64,000 nucleotides of DNA, taken from positions 31,889,525 through 31,953,524 of the forward strand of contig JANJXV010000010.1 of assembly GCA_024803745.1 (NCBI GenBank), read 5' to 3'. Of this stretch, positions 13,005 to 26,002 are shown in pieces (position 1 is the first letter of the stretch; each line of letters opens with the position of its first letter). The stretch comes from Megascapheus bottae (taxonomy: Eukaryota > Chordata > Mammalia > Rodentia > Geomyidae). The notes beneath the pieces are model-generated. The model was given only the letters and a program-made list of their open reading frames with translations, did not search any database and was not told the origin of the DNA. The translations under genes were made by a program, and so were the position numbers.

Positions 13005-13130
13005 TTTTCTTTCTTGTGTGGTTGTGGAGGCAAAGCGTCACTCTGCAGTCAAGGCTGACCTTGAACTTGCTGACCTTCAGCCGCAGTCACCCTAGTAATG
13101 GGATTCCAGTTGAGTGGGCTAGCTTCAGCA
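13005..13130 (-). repeat. B1-type SINE, old
   Basis: 'aaggctgaccttgaacttg' and 'aatgggattccag' on the minus-strand layout of a B1 monomer. Confidence 0.6.
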
Positions 13131-13317
13131 TTTTATTTTAATATGAGATTGTGTAAGGCTCTGAGTGATCTGACCAAGATGACTAGCCCAGAAAAAGATG
13201 GAGTCAGGGTTTATACTTGAATTGGTATTGGGGGAATATATAATTGCTACTGTGTATACTAGATGTTTTCTAGCTTTATGAGTTTATGGGGAAATTCTAT
13301 TTTACCTTATATGAATT

Positions 13318-13740
13318 TGTTATATGGTAATTCAATCAATGAGATACAGAGAAACCTCACTTTGAGAGCCCAAAACTGGAGTCTTTATTAGAAAACCAGC
13401 AATTGCAAGTAGACACATGTCCCTAAAAACTTGCAATATCGAATGCAGTTTTTACAAAGCTTATAAAGGCAGAAACAGCACGAGTGTTTTGAGGAAATGA
13501 ACCTACCTAAAGCGTATTATACATAAGCAAAATGACCTATCTAGAGAGAACAATCAGGGGACAACCAACCAAAAGAAAAACCATGAGCAAGCATTTTCTG
13601 GAGCAAAGCATGACACGTCTGCAGTTGAAAGAATGACCTGTGTCACCTTTAGAGTTCCTGGGAAAAGTCCCCATCATCAATTAATATGCCAAGATGGTGA
13701 TGAGGACAAGTTGGTGTCAGACCCACTATCCATATTTCAT
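13318..13740 (-). mobile_element. ERV 3' LTR (minus strand)
   Basis: On the minus strand the LTR starts TGAAATATGG at 13740, carries a TATA-like TTTATAAG (13460-13467) and AATAAA (13384-13389) about 75 bp later, and ends near 13318. Immediately before its start is a purine tract (AATGGGGAA, 13741-13749), the expected polypurine tract of a minus-strand provirus. A related segment at 19957-20082 is the presumed 5' LTR. The exact U5 end is uncertain. Confidence 0.75.
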
Positions 13741-14158
13741 TCCCCATTGGCTTCATGTACATAAAATCAAGTCATTGGTTCTTTGAGAGAGGTCTGTATT
13801 GGAGTCTTAGGACAAGGAGTTAATATGATTTTGAACAACTGATAAGATACGGACCGATAACTACACCCAAGAGAAGTAAAATTAAGGGCCCCAAATGGCT
13901 GCAGATAAAAGAACTGTTAGCCATGGGGATCAAATTAAACAATTTTTGGAACCAGTTCTGAGAATTGCCAACTTTTGCTTTCTTGTTTCTGTTTTGTCTC
14001 ACCATAGAGAAGTTCTCCTGTATTAAATAGACCTGTTTCATTAGCATGAAAACAAGTTTCTCCTAAGATGCCACAGAGTACACCTGTTGTAGAAACAGAA
14101 GGTTCAGTTCCCTTCAGTTTTGCCCAACTGCAATCTGAGAAGTCTCCATCAGTCAAAG

Positions 14159-14280
14159 TGAAATATGGATACTACGTCTAACAGACACCATCTTTGCATC
14201 TTGGTGGATGAAGGACTTCCCAAGAGGTGAGGTCCTGTCCCCATCACCAGGTGACAGGTGTGTCTGAATTCCAGAAGTAG
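14159..14280 (+). repeat. Inverted copy of the LTR start
   Basis: Reads TGAAATATGGATACTACG on the + strand, matching the minus-strand LTR start at 13740 over about 80-100 bp with gaps. Orientation is opposite to the 3' LTR. Confidence 0.6.
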
Positions 14281-16383
14281 GAATGAGTACTTGTACAATA
14301 GATTATTGGACCTGCCGGACCTGTACTATGAATTCATGAGTCTCTTTAGACTCTCAGTCTCCCTGTGTCCCCGCCCCTGACCATGACTGTCTAGGCCCCA
14401 AATAGCCTAAGCCACCACTTTGCATCATGCCTTTTGTGTGTCTCCTGACTCTCCTCAGCTCACCCTGGCAACCCTCTTCAGTTCTCCATTAGAGTTGATC
14501 CGGTGTGCTGAGATTTTTTTTTCTGCTCTTTCTTTGCTCAATTACCCACATGGCTCAGTTTTTAAACAATATTATGCATATTCAGTGTTGCAAGATTTGG
14601 GAACATGTATCTGCTCACAGTCTCTACTGGCTTTCTCCTAAAGACTCCCTATTCAACCTCTCAAAATATGGCTTCTCTATCTAACAATTAAATTCCCACA
14701 TAACAAAAGTTGCTCCCTATGATCAATATCCATATAGCCAACATCCTTTCCCAGGTCAGACTGGGTAATGTTTACAAACCAAACAAGGAAGGCTCTGGGG
14801 AAGGGATCTGCAGAAACAGGGAAGGGTTGGGTGTGATGCAGAATTCTTAGCCTCAACAGATGTGAAGTGGTATGTGCATTCTGAGTCAGAGGTTTTAGGC
14901 ATGTGTGGTGGAAACAGGCAGGGGTCCTGTCTATTTTCGCTACAGTAAGAGTGGTCAGGATGCTGGTAGAGGGAGTGAGGCTGTCTTTAATGAACTTCTT
15001 AACCCAGATGAAATTTCCAGGTTGCAAAGGATGGACTGGATCCAAACCAGGCAATACCAGTGTCACCTGACTTATTTATGAACCTCACTGAGTTGCCTAT
15101 TAGTTCTATAGAAATTTAAGGAAGCATTATTAAGTTTAGCCAACATTTCATCCCAAAGTCTGGGAAGTATGGGAGGGAGTCTTTCAAACATTATTTTGAA
15201 TGGAATAAATCTTCCCTCTAGTGAGTACATCAAGTTTCTAAGTAAAACCATGGTCGTTCCCTGTTTTGTGGGAAATGCGTCTATCCACCCTGAAAAGGAA
15301 TCAATGAAAACTAGGAGATATTTATAACATGAGGTGGGGGGGGGGGGCTAACTTCAGTAAGCTCTATCTCCCAATGTTCTCCCGGAGTATTTCCTCATCC
15401 CTTACTCCTGTTTTACATTGGCCTGCGCATGGGTTAGACAGCTAGTTTATTACTTCAGCTACCTGTTCTAATTTAGGAACAAAGTAGTGCCCCTTTAGAA
15501 GGCTCACAGTCTTCCGTTGTTCCTAAGTGAATTGCTTGATGTACTTGGCTGCTTATGGTTCTGCCCAGACCATTGGGTAAGAAAATCCTACTGTTGGGCA
15601 TGATCCAGTACCCTTCAGAATTTTGTCCTCTGCCCAATATATTATCTAAATGTGGTTGTTCCTCTGAGTAGGCTGGCTTGGATGGCAGACTAGGGTCAGG
15701 AACATACAATGAAATATTTAAGATCCCCGTTAGTTTTAAGTCAGCTTTTCAGCAGTGGCAGTGGCTGCCACCACAGAATCCCTTTTTTGTTGCCCTGAAC
15801 AAGGTACAAGGGTGATAAATTTTGGTAACTAGATTTCTTCCAACAAGGTTAAGATTTGGGGGCACACATAGAAGGCTTTGGCCTATAACTTTCTATCATG
15901 AGTGAGGCTCCACTCAAAGGGGTCTGCATCTGTCACCACTACCTATTTTTTTCTAGTCTATCCTGCCTCCTTTTGTGAAAAAAATAAAATGGCTTTGGTC
16001 CCTCCATCTTGAAGGAAGTTGATGGATGATGATCCATCTTCTGTATTGTGTTTCTACCTGAGTATGGACAGAGAATTGAAGTCCTGTCCTATTTTATTAA
16101 ATGGTGACATGGAAAAATCAATTGTGGGTTTGCCAGGACCTAATGGCATTAGGAGCATTTTTTTTTACTCCAAACTGGAAAGGAGGCCATATGAGAAATC
16201 AGGGCGATGACAAGCTACAAAACAATACAAGAAAAACAAATCAATATCCCCCATATATTAATATCAAAAAGAAAAACCATTAGGTAAGGAGCTCAGTGAA
16301 GCCAAGAACAGAGTCAGATATATCAGATATAGTGTTCTTCTGAATATCTATATCCCAAAGGGATGAGAAGACATATGTGCATT

Positions 16384-16387
<4 letters not shown>

Positions 16388-16418
<31 letters not shown>
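16388..16418. repeat. (TA)n microsatellite
   Basis: About 15 uninterrupted AT/TA units inside the ERV region. Confidence 0.92.
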
Positions 16419-16421
<3 letters not shown>

Positions 16422-18859
16422 ATTTAAGTCTTTAGAACCAGGCAGGTTTCTTCTTAGGCTGTAGTAAAGACATTTAAAACCCTTCCAATTTGAAGGACAG
16501 TTTGTCTCACCATTTTTACTTCTGAATTTAACGAGGAGATCCTTTTGACAGTCTCCTCCAGGCCAGCAGATGGAATGGAAACAGGACCCAGAGGATCACA
16601 CCACTGGGCAATTGAACTTAATCCACCTATGGCATATGCTGGCAGATTTTCAGGCTTTTTTCAAGTTGGGATCCATCATAAGAAGGAGTTGCAGTTGTAG
16701 GAGTACTGAGAATGTTCTAGAGTCCCTTCCATTTAGGTAAATATTGATTTGCAAAAGTAATAAACCCCACTTTTATATATAAGGCCAGTATAACCTGTTT
16801 AGCATTCCAGTTTCCAAAAGCATTTTCCTGTCTGTTTGGAAAACTACACATACAAGTTATCTGGGAAGATTTTCAGATAGCTTTTAATAGAAACACAATC
16901 TAAAGCCCATGTTTCATCGGGGAGTTATCATTAGCTAATAAACCTCTTTGTAAATGTCTGCATGAACATGTAATGCCAAGGAAGTATATTTAGAATGTGT
17001 ATAGATATTTATTGAGAGCTCTTTATATTTGTACATGAGGTCTATTAGGCTCAAATGGTCAAGTGTCTGGAAGAGTGTTTTGATATACTAACACTCCAGC
17101 CTTATGCTCTTTTCCTGAACGAATGAATTCATATGGCTGGTATCAAGCCAAAAATGTTCTGCCATTTATTTTCTTGAACCAATCCTGGGATTTTCCCCTA
17201 TCACCTGCTGTGACTGCTTTGTTACTTTTAAACCAATTTCAGACAACCCTATTGTTTTTTCTTTCTATTCACTATAATAGGTGACTGATAGGCAAAGGTA
17301 TAAGTTTCCACCCAGTTAAAAAATAGACAGGTACATTTATTAGACAGACATATTTATGAATTATTATCTTTTGGCCTCCCAGCTTTACTACTGAAAGGGC
17401 AAACACAAAGGGGCCCTATTTAGGGTCTGACACAATCCCCTCATATCTGAGTGGATTTTTCCAGTTACCTCTGGTTTATCCCTTGTTGCCCGGATCTGTC
17501 ATCAGCAGGATAAGCTTTGTCCCAATGGGTGTCTTTTCCTTGCTGGGAAAAATAGCCCCATTGGTCAAATCCTATACTGGCTGACTGATCAGATTAGTAA
17601 GAATCGTTGTCAATAGACCTTTTTCCAAAATAAGCAAAATGATCAATAGAAATAATATTTAAGCAGAGCTTACCTGGAACTTTTTAAGAATCAAGGTTAA
17701 ATTTAACTAACTTGTAAAATGTCATCTGTCCCTCTGTGGGTCTAAATATAATTATTGCAGAAGCTCTGTATTCAAGGCAGCTTACTTCCTTGGAAATAGA
17801 TGTATTAGACACCAGACAACAGCATTCTTGTTAAAAGGTGTTTACTAGAAAGACCTTGACATAAACAAATACTTAAGTGATCTTTGGTTGAGTTACTACT
17901 TAGTTTTATATCACTAACAACTTGACAAACTTAATAGTATATAAACCATAGATGGACATAAAGAATGAAATTCTTATTTTACATCAAGGTATTAACCTTG
18001 ACCTTATTTTAATCATAGCCAACTTATTTACATACCACATTCATTAACTTTATTAATATACTCTCTCTTAAACCATTAAGAGATACTCATACCATCTGCT
18101 ACTTACTCAAACCTTCAGTAGTCTTAATTTCTTCCTTTCTTCACTTTGGAATATTTAAGATGATCTTTACTTCCAAATCTAAAGGAAACCATTTTGCCTC
18201 TTCATTTTCTTTTTGGAGCCTTTCTTTACTAACATTCCTCTATTTATATTTCCTTATCTTTGACTAGTTCTTTCCTTAATTTGTACCTTGAAACAAAACT
18301 TCTGAACTCAAATAACATAGTTTTTATAGTAATGTAGTATTCTTTGGAACATTCGTTAACACCAACATCTGATGACCTTCTTTGCAGTTTGAGGTTAAAA
18401 CTACCCTATTTTTTTTCTTTATGTGTGTGGAGACAATTCACTAATGGATATCTTAGTATGGTGCAATGATTCTCCGGTGACAGAAATGAATAAATAGACA
18501 CACAATAGCCACAGGATATTTTCTTCAAGAAAGTTTTGTGCAAGAGTGTAATACTATTATTCTACCAAGAGGCAGACTACACCAGCTGAGCAGTTTGCCA
18601 GTTTTTTTTAATCTCAGTCCAAATTACCCTTCCTCCTTGTCAAGGAATTAAATTCTAAATATAATGAATTATCAAGGTTAGGATGGGGACTATTCAAGGT
18701 TTATTCCCTCTCTTGGCTGCTGGTCACTAACAGACAGATGCTAGTTAAAACTGAAGTAAAAAAGCAAGTAATTTCAGGAAATATCAATAACAAAAAATAG
18801 CACCACATAAAAAGACAAGCACTTTAGTATGACATACTTTTTGTATACCATGATGAGAG

Positions 18860-19800
18860 ATTTTTTTCATATATTTTCATTGTAATTAATAGAAGGGTTA
18901 CATTATATTCACCAGATAGAAGGTGTATTACTTCACATACATTGATACCCTTTCTCATGTCTTGGTCCCCATTTCCCTCCCCTCATCCCAACCCCTCATC
19001 TTGTTTTCCTCCCTTCCCTATCAGACTTCAAATAACCAAATACACATATATACAATATATCAGATAACCGGGTGAAATACTGTAACAATATGAGATAACC
19101 AAGGGCAGCAAAAGACATGAGAGATAACATAGTACATTAAAGACAACAGTCACTCATTATATGGCTTTTGTTTCTATATCCTGGAGGTCCTTTTATTTAG
19201 CATCATTCTATATGACCTTATGTACTGATTATGACAAATGAGGGAAACCATTGCGCCTATGCTCCTTTGAGTCTGGCTTAATTCACTTAATATGATTTTT
19301 TCTAAGTCGTTCCATTTCCTTACAAATGGGGCAATGTCATTCTTTCTGACAGCAGCATAGAATTCCATTGTGTATAAATACCACGTCTTGTTGATCCAGT
19401 TATCAACTGAGAGACATCTGGGTTGGTTCCATATCTTTGCTATGGTAAATAGTGCTGCAATGAACATCGTTGTGTAGTGGATTTAGTATGTCCTTGTTTC
19501 TGGACGGTTGGGTAAATGCCAAGTAGTGGAATTGCTGGGTCATAGGGAAGCTCTATGTTTAGTCTTTTGAGAAACTGCCATACTGCTTTCCATAGTGGCT
19601 GAACGAGTTTGCACTCCCACCAACAGTGTAGTAGTGATCCCTCCTGACCACATCCCCTCCAGAATCTGTTGTTATTTGATTTCTTGATCCTGGCCATTCT
19701 AACTGGAGTGAGGTAGAATCTCAGAGTTGTTTTGATTTGCATTTCTTTCATGGCCAGAGAGGTCGAGCATTTTATGTATTGAAATACCAGATTATTCTGA
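18860..19800 (-). mobile_element. L1 3' end: ORF2 C terminus and 3' UTR
   Basis: Minus-strand L1, 5'-truncated. The region 19174-19760 encodes the degenerate ORF2 C terminus (pieces IKKSNNNRFWRGCG, LLHCWWECKLVQPLWK, YDPAIPLLGIYP, NKTWYLYTMEFYAAV). The 3' UTR runs down to about 18860. It is interrupted by a frameshift near 19480. Together with the CA repeat it separates the ERV internal region from the 5' LTR remnant. Confidence 0.88.
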
Positions 19801-19830
19801 AGAGATTCACACACACAAGCCCATACACAC

Positions 19831-19834
<4 letters not shown>

Positions 19835-19881
<47 letters not shown>
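19835..19881. repeat. (CA)n microsatellite
   Basis: About 23 CA units, preceded by impure CA at 19808-19834. Confidence 0.95.
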
Positions 19882-19885
<4 letters not shown>

Positions 19886-19889
19886 TATA

Positions 19890-20082
19890 ATGGTCTTACC
19901 ACATGCTTGGGTTTCAAAATGAAAACTGGCCACTGGAATTCCAATGACAAGCGACATCAGCAGTTCAAAGAATGACCTATATCACCTCTAGAATTCTTAG
20001 AAAAGTTTCCCATCATCTATTATCATGCCTCGACGGTGCTGAGAACAGCATGGCATTTCTTATCCCCAGTATCTATATTTCA
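19890..20082 (-). mobile_element. ERV 5' LTR remnant
   Basis: Shares 19957-20082 with 13618-13740 in the same orientation (for example 'aaagaatgacct', 'tcaccT..agA.ttc', 'ccatcatc', 'atttcat'). Minus-strand start TGAAATATAG at 20082. The rest of the LTR is displaced or lost at the L1/CA insertion. Confidence 0.65.
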
Positions 20083-20219
20083 TCTTGGGTTGGAGAACAG
20101 GAGCTATGGTGTGGAGCAAATACCTAGCAGCAAAATACTGATAACCTCCGTGCAGTGGAATTGCTGAGCTGGGGGGATTGCTGAGTGTTTATTCTGCATC
20201 TCTAACTGTACCCCTTTCC

Positions 20220-20350
20220 TATAACCCTCCCAGCAGCTCTGTGTAGGAGGTAACATTACTCTTTGTATCTTGCAAATTAGAACACTGAAGTTCAGAGACT
20301 GTGGGAAAATGTCCCAGAGCTACCTGTACCTGCCTCTCCAACTTGCATTC
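20220..20350 (-). repeat. MIR element
   Basis: 'ttagaacactgaagttcagagact' and following core match the MIR minus-strand pattern. Confidence 0.65.
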
Positions 20351-20912
20351 TTAATTACTAGGCACACCAAATAGTGTTCAAATTGTTTGTTGCAGGTAGA
20401 ATTTGGAAGGAAAAACTGCAAAACAAACAGAAAGACTATGTAGGATGAATTTGATTCAACACATTCATGTTTATCTTTTGTATTATACAGTGATTCTGGT
20501 AATATCCTTGGTTGTGGTTTTCCAATGAGTTCTTTGGCATAGTTCAAACAACCTCAAAGGTGTGGTGGGGAAAACAGAAAGATTTGCCCTAGTAAATCTC
20601 AGTTTAATACTGCAGATCAGGCGGCATTAACTTAGAGCCCCTTAGATCTCAAGGGGGAATGTTGGATGGGCAACTGTAATCTCATTACAAAAGTGAGCAC
20701 TTTTTTCCCCTCAGCTCATCAGTTTATTACCACGAATTGCCTCACTAGTAAGTCACTACAGAATTCAATATTAATAATTTATCAGTTTATTGTCATAGCA
20801 TGTCTTTTAATAAATCTCTATAGAATTCAAATTATCAATAATTTGTGGCTGTAGCTGTAGCTCTCCTGAATTAACAGAGCATATGCTTAGCAACCTAGAG
20901 GCCCCAGAATAT

Positions 20913-20951
20913 ACACACACTCTCTCTCTGTCTCTGTCTCTGTCTCTCTGT

Positions 20952-20987
<36 letters not shown>

Positions 20988-21003
20988 CTCTCTCTTTCTC
21001 TAT
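20913..21003. repeat. (TCTG)n/(TG)n compound microsatellite
   Basis: Imperfect CT/CTGT units followed by about 15 TG units and a short TC tail. Confidence 0.92.
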
Positions 21004-21847
21004 GTCAGTTTTTACATATGGATAACATATAAATATAACATTATATATTATATATTATATATTATATGTACATAGATGTATGTATAATCTTTAGATTTAT
21101 ATACACATAACATATAGACATGTTTGTTGTCCCAGTTGGAAGGTGAGCAGATTGGAGCAAGTGTGTGAAATGTCTACTTGCTACATTTTTTGTAAAAACC
21201 AAGAATTACACATTTAAAATCCAGAAGAGAATTTCTTAACGCAGTAACATAAATGCATTCTGACAGTAAGTGAGATTCCAACTTCCAGTGGGAAAGAGGA
21301 CATTGATTTTACCTTCTGTGTAATCATCATCCCAAACACTGAATCAAAAGATCTGGATTTTTTTTCTGTCTTCACTAAGCAAAGTTGCCAAATGAATCAT
21401 TCTATCATTAATCCTTATCTTCACATTTGTGAAAAATGGAAGCAGAGTGAGGCGTACTTTATTCTTTGCTCCATAAAATTTTGTTTACAGCCAAGTTTTC
21501 TCTATTTTGAGTGGTTTTAGATTGAACTCGGTGGGTTCTGAATATGTGGGACCCTGCAGAGAGAATTACTTGAGCTTTTTAATTAGGTTAGAATTCTCCA
21601 CTGTAGCATGCAACAGGCTAACAGTAATGGGATTTTTAAGATGCATCAAGATAAGGTTTTGCAGGCCTGTCTCACCTGCCAGAGTGGCTGCAGCTGAGTC
21701 ACCTAGGCTGACACCCTCTCCCAGACTCATCTTTCCAGTTTCAGCTTCCTCTCCTTCACCCACCACATTCCCAAAGGCTGCAAGCTGGCATTGCTGCTGT
21801 TTCCATGGCTTGGATGTGTTGTCCATGTAAAATCAGGGGAATATTTT

Positions 21848-22041
21848 TTTTTTGCCAGCCGTGGGCTTGAGCTCAGGGCGTGAGCACTGTCCTTGGACTT
21901 TCTCAAGCTTAGAGCTCTACCACTTGAGCCTCAGCACCATTTCTGGCTTTTTTTTTTCTATGTATGTGGTACCGAGGAATTGAACCCAGGTCTTCGTGTG
22001 TGCTAGGCAAGCACTCTACCACTAGACCAAACTCCTGGCCC
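21848..22041 (-). repeat. ID-headed SINE with perfect target-site duplication
   Basis: Full-length minus-strand copy flanked by CAGGGGAATATTTT at 21834-21847 and 22042-22055. Confidence 0.93.
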
Positions 22042-22940
22042 CAGGGGAATATTTTAACCTGCATTTTTTCCTTATTAATTTGTAACACACTGTCTTCTTA
22101 AATTGGCAAGAAAGTCTTCCTTCCTTGCCTGCCAACTGTTAGTATGCCGAGGAATGAATGGTTTTTTGCCTTATAGTCAACTGGAGTGGGCCATTTCTTT
22201 CTTACAAACAACTAGGCTGCAACTCCTTGTTTTAGTTCTTGTGAATGATTTAATTGCTAGATATCATCCTGCCAAAATTACCTAGTGATTATAGACCAAA
22301 TTAAAACTCTATTTAAACTAGGCAGAAATGGATTAAGTATACATTTGTTTTCATCCTGTCTTTTCATCTATCATGAACGATAGAAAACTGTCCTTAAAAT
22401 ATTTAAAAATATTTTATTTTAAAAATAATTATCAACATTTGATCTTCAAGCAACAGTGACTACTAAAACCACAGAATGTGACCAGAGAAATTTGTGTTTC
22501 CCATAGACTCCATATCTTGCTCCCCTATCAAAGAAAGATAAATACTACAAGTTGAGGGCAGTTAATGCTTAGTAAATGGTGACCAGTAACTGGGTTTTGT
22601 GGGGTGTGTCTCATGCATGAGAAACTGGGTTTTATGGGGTGTGTCACATACATGAAACTCCAGTAGGCATTTAAGAAAGACATAAGAGGATTGGCAGTTA
22701 CAGAGCTCAGGAGGGAGGAGTCAAAGGAGTTTTGGGACATCCCAGGCTATGCTTGAAGCCTACTGCATGTTTTCTTTCCTTTAACTAAGCTAGCTTGCTT
22801 AACCTGATTCAGTTTTGGAAAAAGAAATTGCAGGTGGCCAAAAGAGGTTGTGGTGATTGCTTTTTCCCAACCTACTGAATCTTCTTCTGACTTTAGATGT
22901 AGTTGAAAAAAAAAAGGGAATAAATGCTGATGCTTAGAAA

Positions 22941-23087
22941 ATGCCAGACATCTTGTCAAGAGCCTGGATTTTTTCACACAGAGTGGAGATGTGGATTCTG
23001 ATTCTGGTGGTTTATTTGCTCCAAAGAAATGTGAATTCAGGCCATTTGCCAACTAAAGCTGTGGATCCAGAAGCATTCATGAATGTT
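22941..23087 (+). CDS. LIPM: LIPM coding exon 1 (signal peptide)
   Basis: 49 codons ending at a GTAAGT donor. Two in-frame starts exist: 22941 (A at -3; in-frame TAG at 22935-22937 closes the frame upstream) and 22989, directly before the [10 protein letters not shown] hydrophobic core. I chose 22941 because the 16-codon extension resembles the annotated human N terminus in length and pattern (LSR.W..SHR.EMW). A start at 22989 would give a more classical signal peptide and 406 aa. Confidence 0.88.
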
Positions 23088-23570
23088 GTAAGTTGGGTTT
23101 TTTTTTTCTTAATCTTTTAGGGGAAATGAATGCTCCAACATTTGCACCTGGGTAGTATGTGCATTATTTTACACGTTGTAGTGTTAGTGAATACTAATAT
23201 TTAGCATAATGGATGGAGAGAAGGCTAAACTGAATGTTGGTAGACCTGACCACTCATCAAATGAACTCAATAATTTGGATTAATGGATTTGTCTCTTTGG
23301 GCTGCAGAGATAATTTAACATTTCCTCAAATTCTTCCCATTATCCTATAAGCAAAGCAAGAATTTAGGGATTTAGGACTAATCTCAGACCCTTGATCACT
23401 TCCATTTTGCCTTTTCATTCTTTTCCAATGAACTCTCACATTATAAAACTGTCAGCCCTGATTTATTGCTATCAGGGCTCCAGTTACAGTAGTCTCAATT
23501 CCTGTCCTTCTCTGGGCTATTAACTCTATGGATGGGATTGAAAGGAGCCTGTAAGTACTCAAGAAGAGAA

Positions 23571-23625
<55 letters not shown>

Positions 23626-25952
23626 CTCTTTATGTCTCCCACAGAAGTTTTTGGCTTTTGGCTTTTGGCTTACTTTCAAATTCAATTTGATCTCCTTAGT
23701 GTCCATTACTTATTAACATGCATCCTATAGTAGGCATTGTGATGAAGGTGACAGAAACATTTTCAATTTGGTCTCCACTATCCTAAGCAGACAAATTGGA
23801 TCATCCATGATTTTTCAACCTATAAGATTGAGATGAAAGAGGAAAAGCAAGTTTGACTAGCCTCCATCTCAGGTCCCTGGTTGACTTGCAATTGAAATTC
23901 AGACCTGCCTAAACACAACCCTAAAATTATCACCAGTATATTGTAAACCCTCCCATCTGTGAGAAAGGAAAGGTTACCTTCATATAAGGGAGAAGATTGT
24001 GTACAAAGTCCAGACTCACCTGATATTTCAGGAAAGGGGAAATTTGAACATTCAGATATGTAGGTTTAAGATCCCTTTTATAGAAAACTCATTTACCCAC
24101 TCTTTCTTCTATGGGACTTCATACTGAAAGAGCACAGAAATATCACGGATCTCCACAGTGATAAATATCAGGTGTCCTCTGATTATTCCAGTGACTGACC
24201 AACAGTTTATCCCGATCTCACATTTGTGTAGACTCTTAAGAGCCATTCTACCTCTGAGCATATATGTCCTTCCCAAATTGGGCAAGCTTCAACAGTGGAA
24301 AGAATGGTAACACAGATAACGACTACCTTCCTAACTCTACCCACAGTCTTTTTAGCACCTACATGCTATTAGAATCAGGAAGGGTTTCTTAAAATTAAAA
24401 TATACTGAATTGTTCTCTGCCACTAAAAAGTATCTGGAAATGCAATGTATTCGATTGAGTTGTTTAAATTCAAATAGAGAAACAATTCAATGCAGTGGAG
24501 TATAATTAGTTGAAAGTCTGAAATGAGTTTTGACACTTTCCTAATGTTTATGGATTATACTCACTCATCTACTTTGGTGTCAAATGGTTTATTCACATAC
24601 ACTTTAACAAGTGCTTATTGAACACCCAATAGACTCCTAGTATGTTTGTTTTTGCACTAATAGAGCTTTGGATATCAAAAGTGCCTGATTTCCTGAAGCT
24701 CTCCACCCAGAAGAAAAGACAAATACTCAATTATTAATTACACAAGTAATGAGATCTGAGAAGAAAATGTGAAACGGGAGAATTAAACCAGGACCTTTAG
24801 GAAAGCTTTTTTTTTTTAAAGAAACATTGCTTACCCTGAAGTCTAAAGGATGAATAGGAGTAGATAAAGATCAGTATATCGGAGTACCTAAGCATCTTAA
24901 AGTGTGTGTAGTATTCAAGCAGATGAATCAAGGTCATATTTAGTTGGCCTTTAAACATAATAAATATTTATTACAAAAATAATAAAGCTGCAGCACCCAG
25001 TGGCTCAAGCCTATAATCTTAACTGCTTAGGAGGTGGAGATTGGAGAACTATAATTTGAGGCAAGCCCAGGCAAAAAGGACAAGAGGAGGAAGAGGAGGA
25101 TGGATGGTGGAATAACTCACTACTACCCCTCCCCACATACCCAAAAAAGAATATATGTTCATTCTAAGATAATTAAATTGAGAATTTCAGAGAATGGCTA
25201 ACATAACAATCACCAACATACCCTGTATCTAGAGCCAGCCATTAGTGATTTTGTCATGTCTTCTCTTTTTTTCTCTTCCAAATTTGTGAACTTTGCATTT
25301 TCTAAAATTAGGAATAGCTACTATTTTCCAATATTTTTTCTACTAACAAATATGAGGAAGAATTTCCTATGGTTTCAAATACCTTCTGTGAACTTTGTTT
25401 TTTCTTGCAAGATTATGAGCAGGAACTTGTCTTTTTGAATATGTTGTGTCTCCAAGTTCATATTCACAAATTTATGTCCTACTTTTACCTTTCATGAACT
25501 CTCCTGCCATATATTGCCTATATGACATGCCACTGAGTCTTAGCACCTATCTTTTGAGATTTACATGCCCTTAGTCTCTGCTTTTCTTAGATAACTCTTA
25601 CTTAATCCTTAAGACCCAGTGCAAATTCTCCCTCCTCCAAAAGGCTTTGATAAACCCTGCTCATTGTGTCCTTCCTACTCAGAATTTCTCTATTCCTTCC
25701 TTCACACATATCTGTTCAATTCCCATTTGACATATTTATTCTAGCCAACAACACTTGATGTCCTCTATGCTCATGCTTTAAGTATTTATCTTGTCTCCCA
25801 AGAAACATGCACCAGTGATTTTTTTTAATGTTTTACCCAAGACCTATGGTTCCAATAAGAAATTTTAAGAATAGAGTCTAACAATATATTTTACCTTGCC
25901 ATGTAAGTAGTTCTCATGCATGCTGAAATGTTTAAGTGTGTTGCTACACATA

Positions 25953-26002
<50 letters not shown>

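Larger units (their letters stand above)
5419..13317. other. LIPN-LIPM intergenic, left part
   Basis: No conserved exon recognised. Holds SINEs (6402-7074, 13005), AT microsatellites (6505-6550, 8490-8520, 8912-8932), a CTCTGT-rich tract (9161-9190), a MIR (10430) and a MER20-like piece (11495). 7,080-8,480, 9,200-10,400 and 11,650-13,000 hold nothing I can identify. Confidence 0.7.
13741..18600 (-). mobile_element. Old endogenous retrovirus internal region, degenerate
   Basis: Minus-strand remnants of a class I-type pol: an integrase zinc-finger-like piece within 15473-15709 (HQAIHLGTT), core with [12 protein letters not shown] (about 15250-15330) and C-terminal DNA-binding piece with LQPGNFIWVKK (about 14890-15025). 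They are in order but broken by stops and frameshifts. No intact reverse transcriptase, gag or env was recognised; 15,720-18,600 probably contains more internal sequence I cannot assign, and includes a TA microsatellite (16388-16418). Not a functional virus. Confidence 0.7.
20083..22940. other. Intergenic region immediately upstream of LIPM
   Basis: Contains a MIR (20220-20350), CT/GT microsatellite (20913-21003), AT-rich DNA, and one SINE (21848). No TATA-type promoter could be assigned with confidence. 21,120-21,830 and 22,060-22,900 show no repeat or exon I recognise; LIPM 5' UTR and promoter probably lie in the last part. Confidence 0.6.

Noticed and set aside
14677..15066. 129-codon minus-strand frame as a cellular gene
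   Set aside because: The LQPGNFIWVKK region is a retroviral integrase C-terminal remnant; it belongs to the degenerate ERV.
19440..19880. 146-codon minus-strand frame with a Cys-Val run at its start
   Set aside because: Chimera of the CA microsatellite and an L1 ORF2 C-terminal remnant; not a gene.
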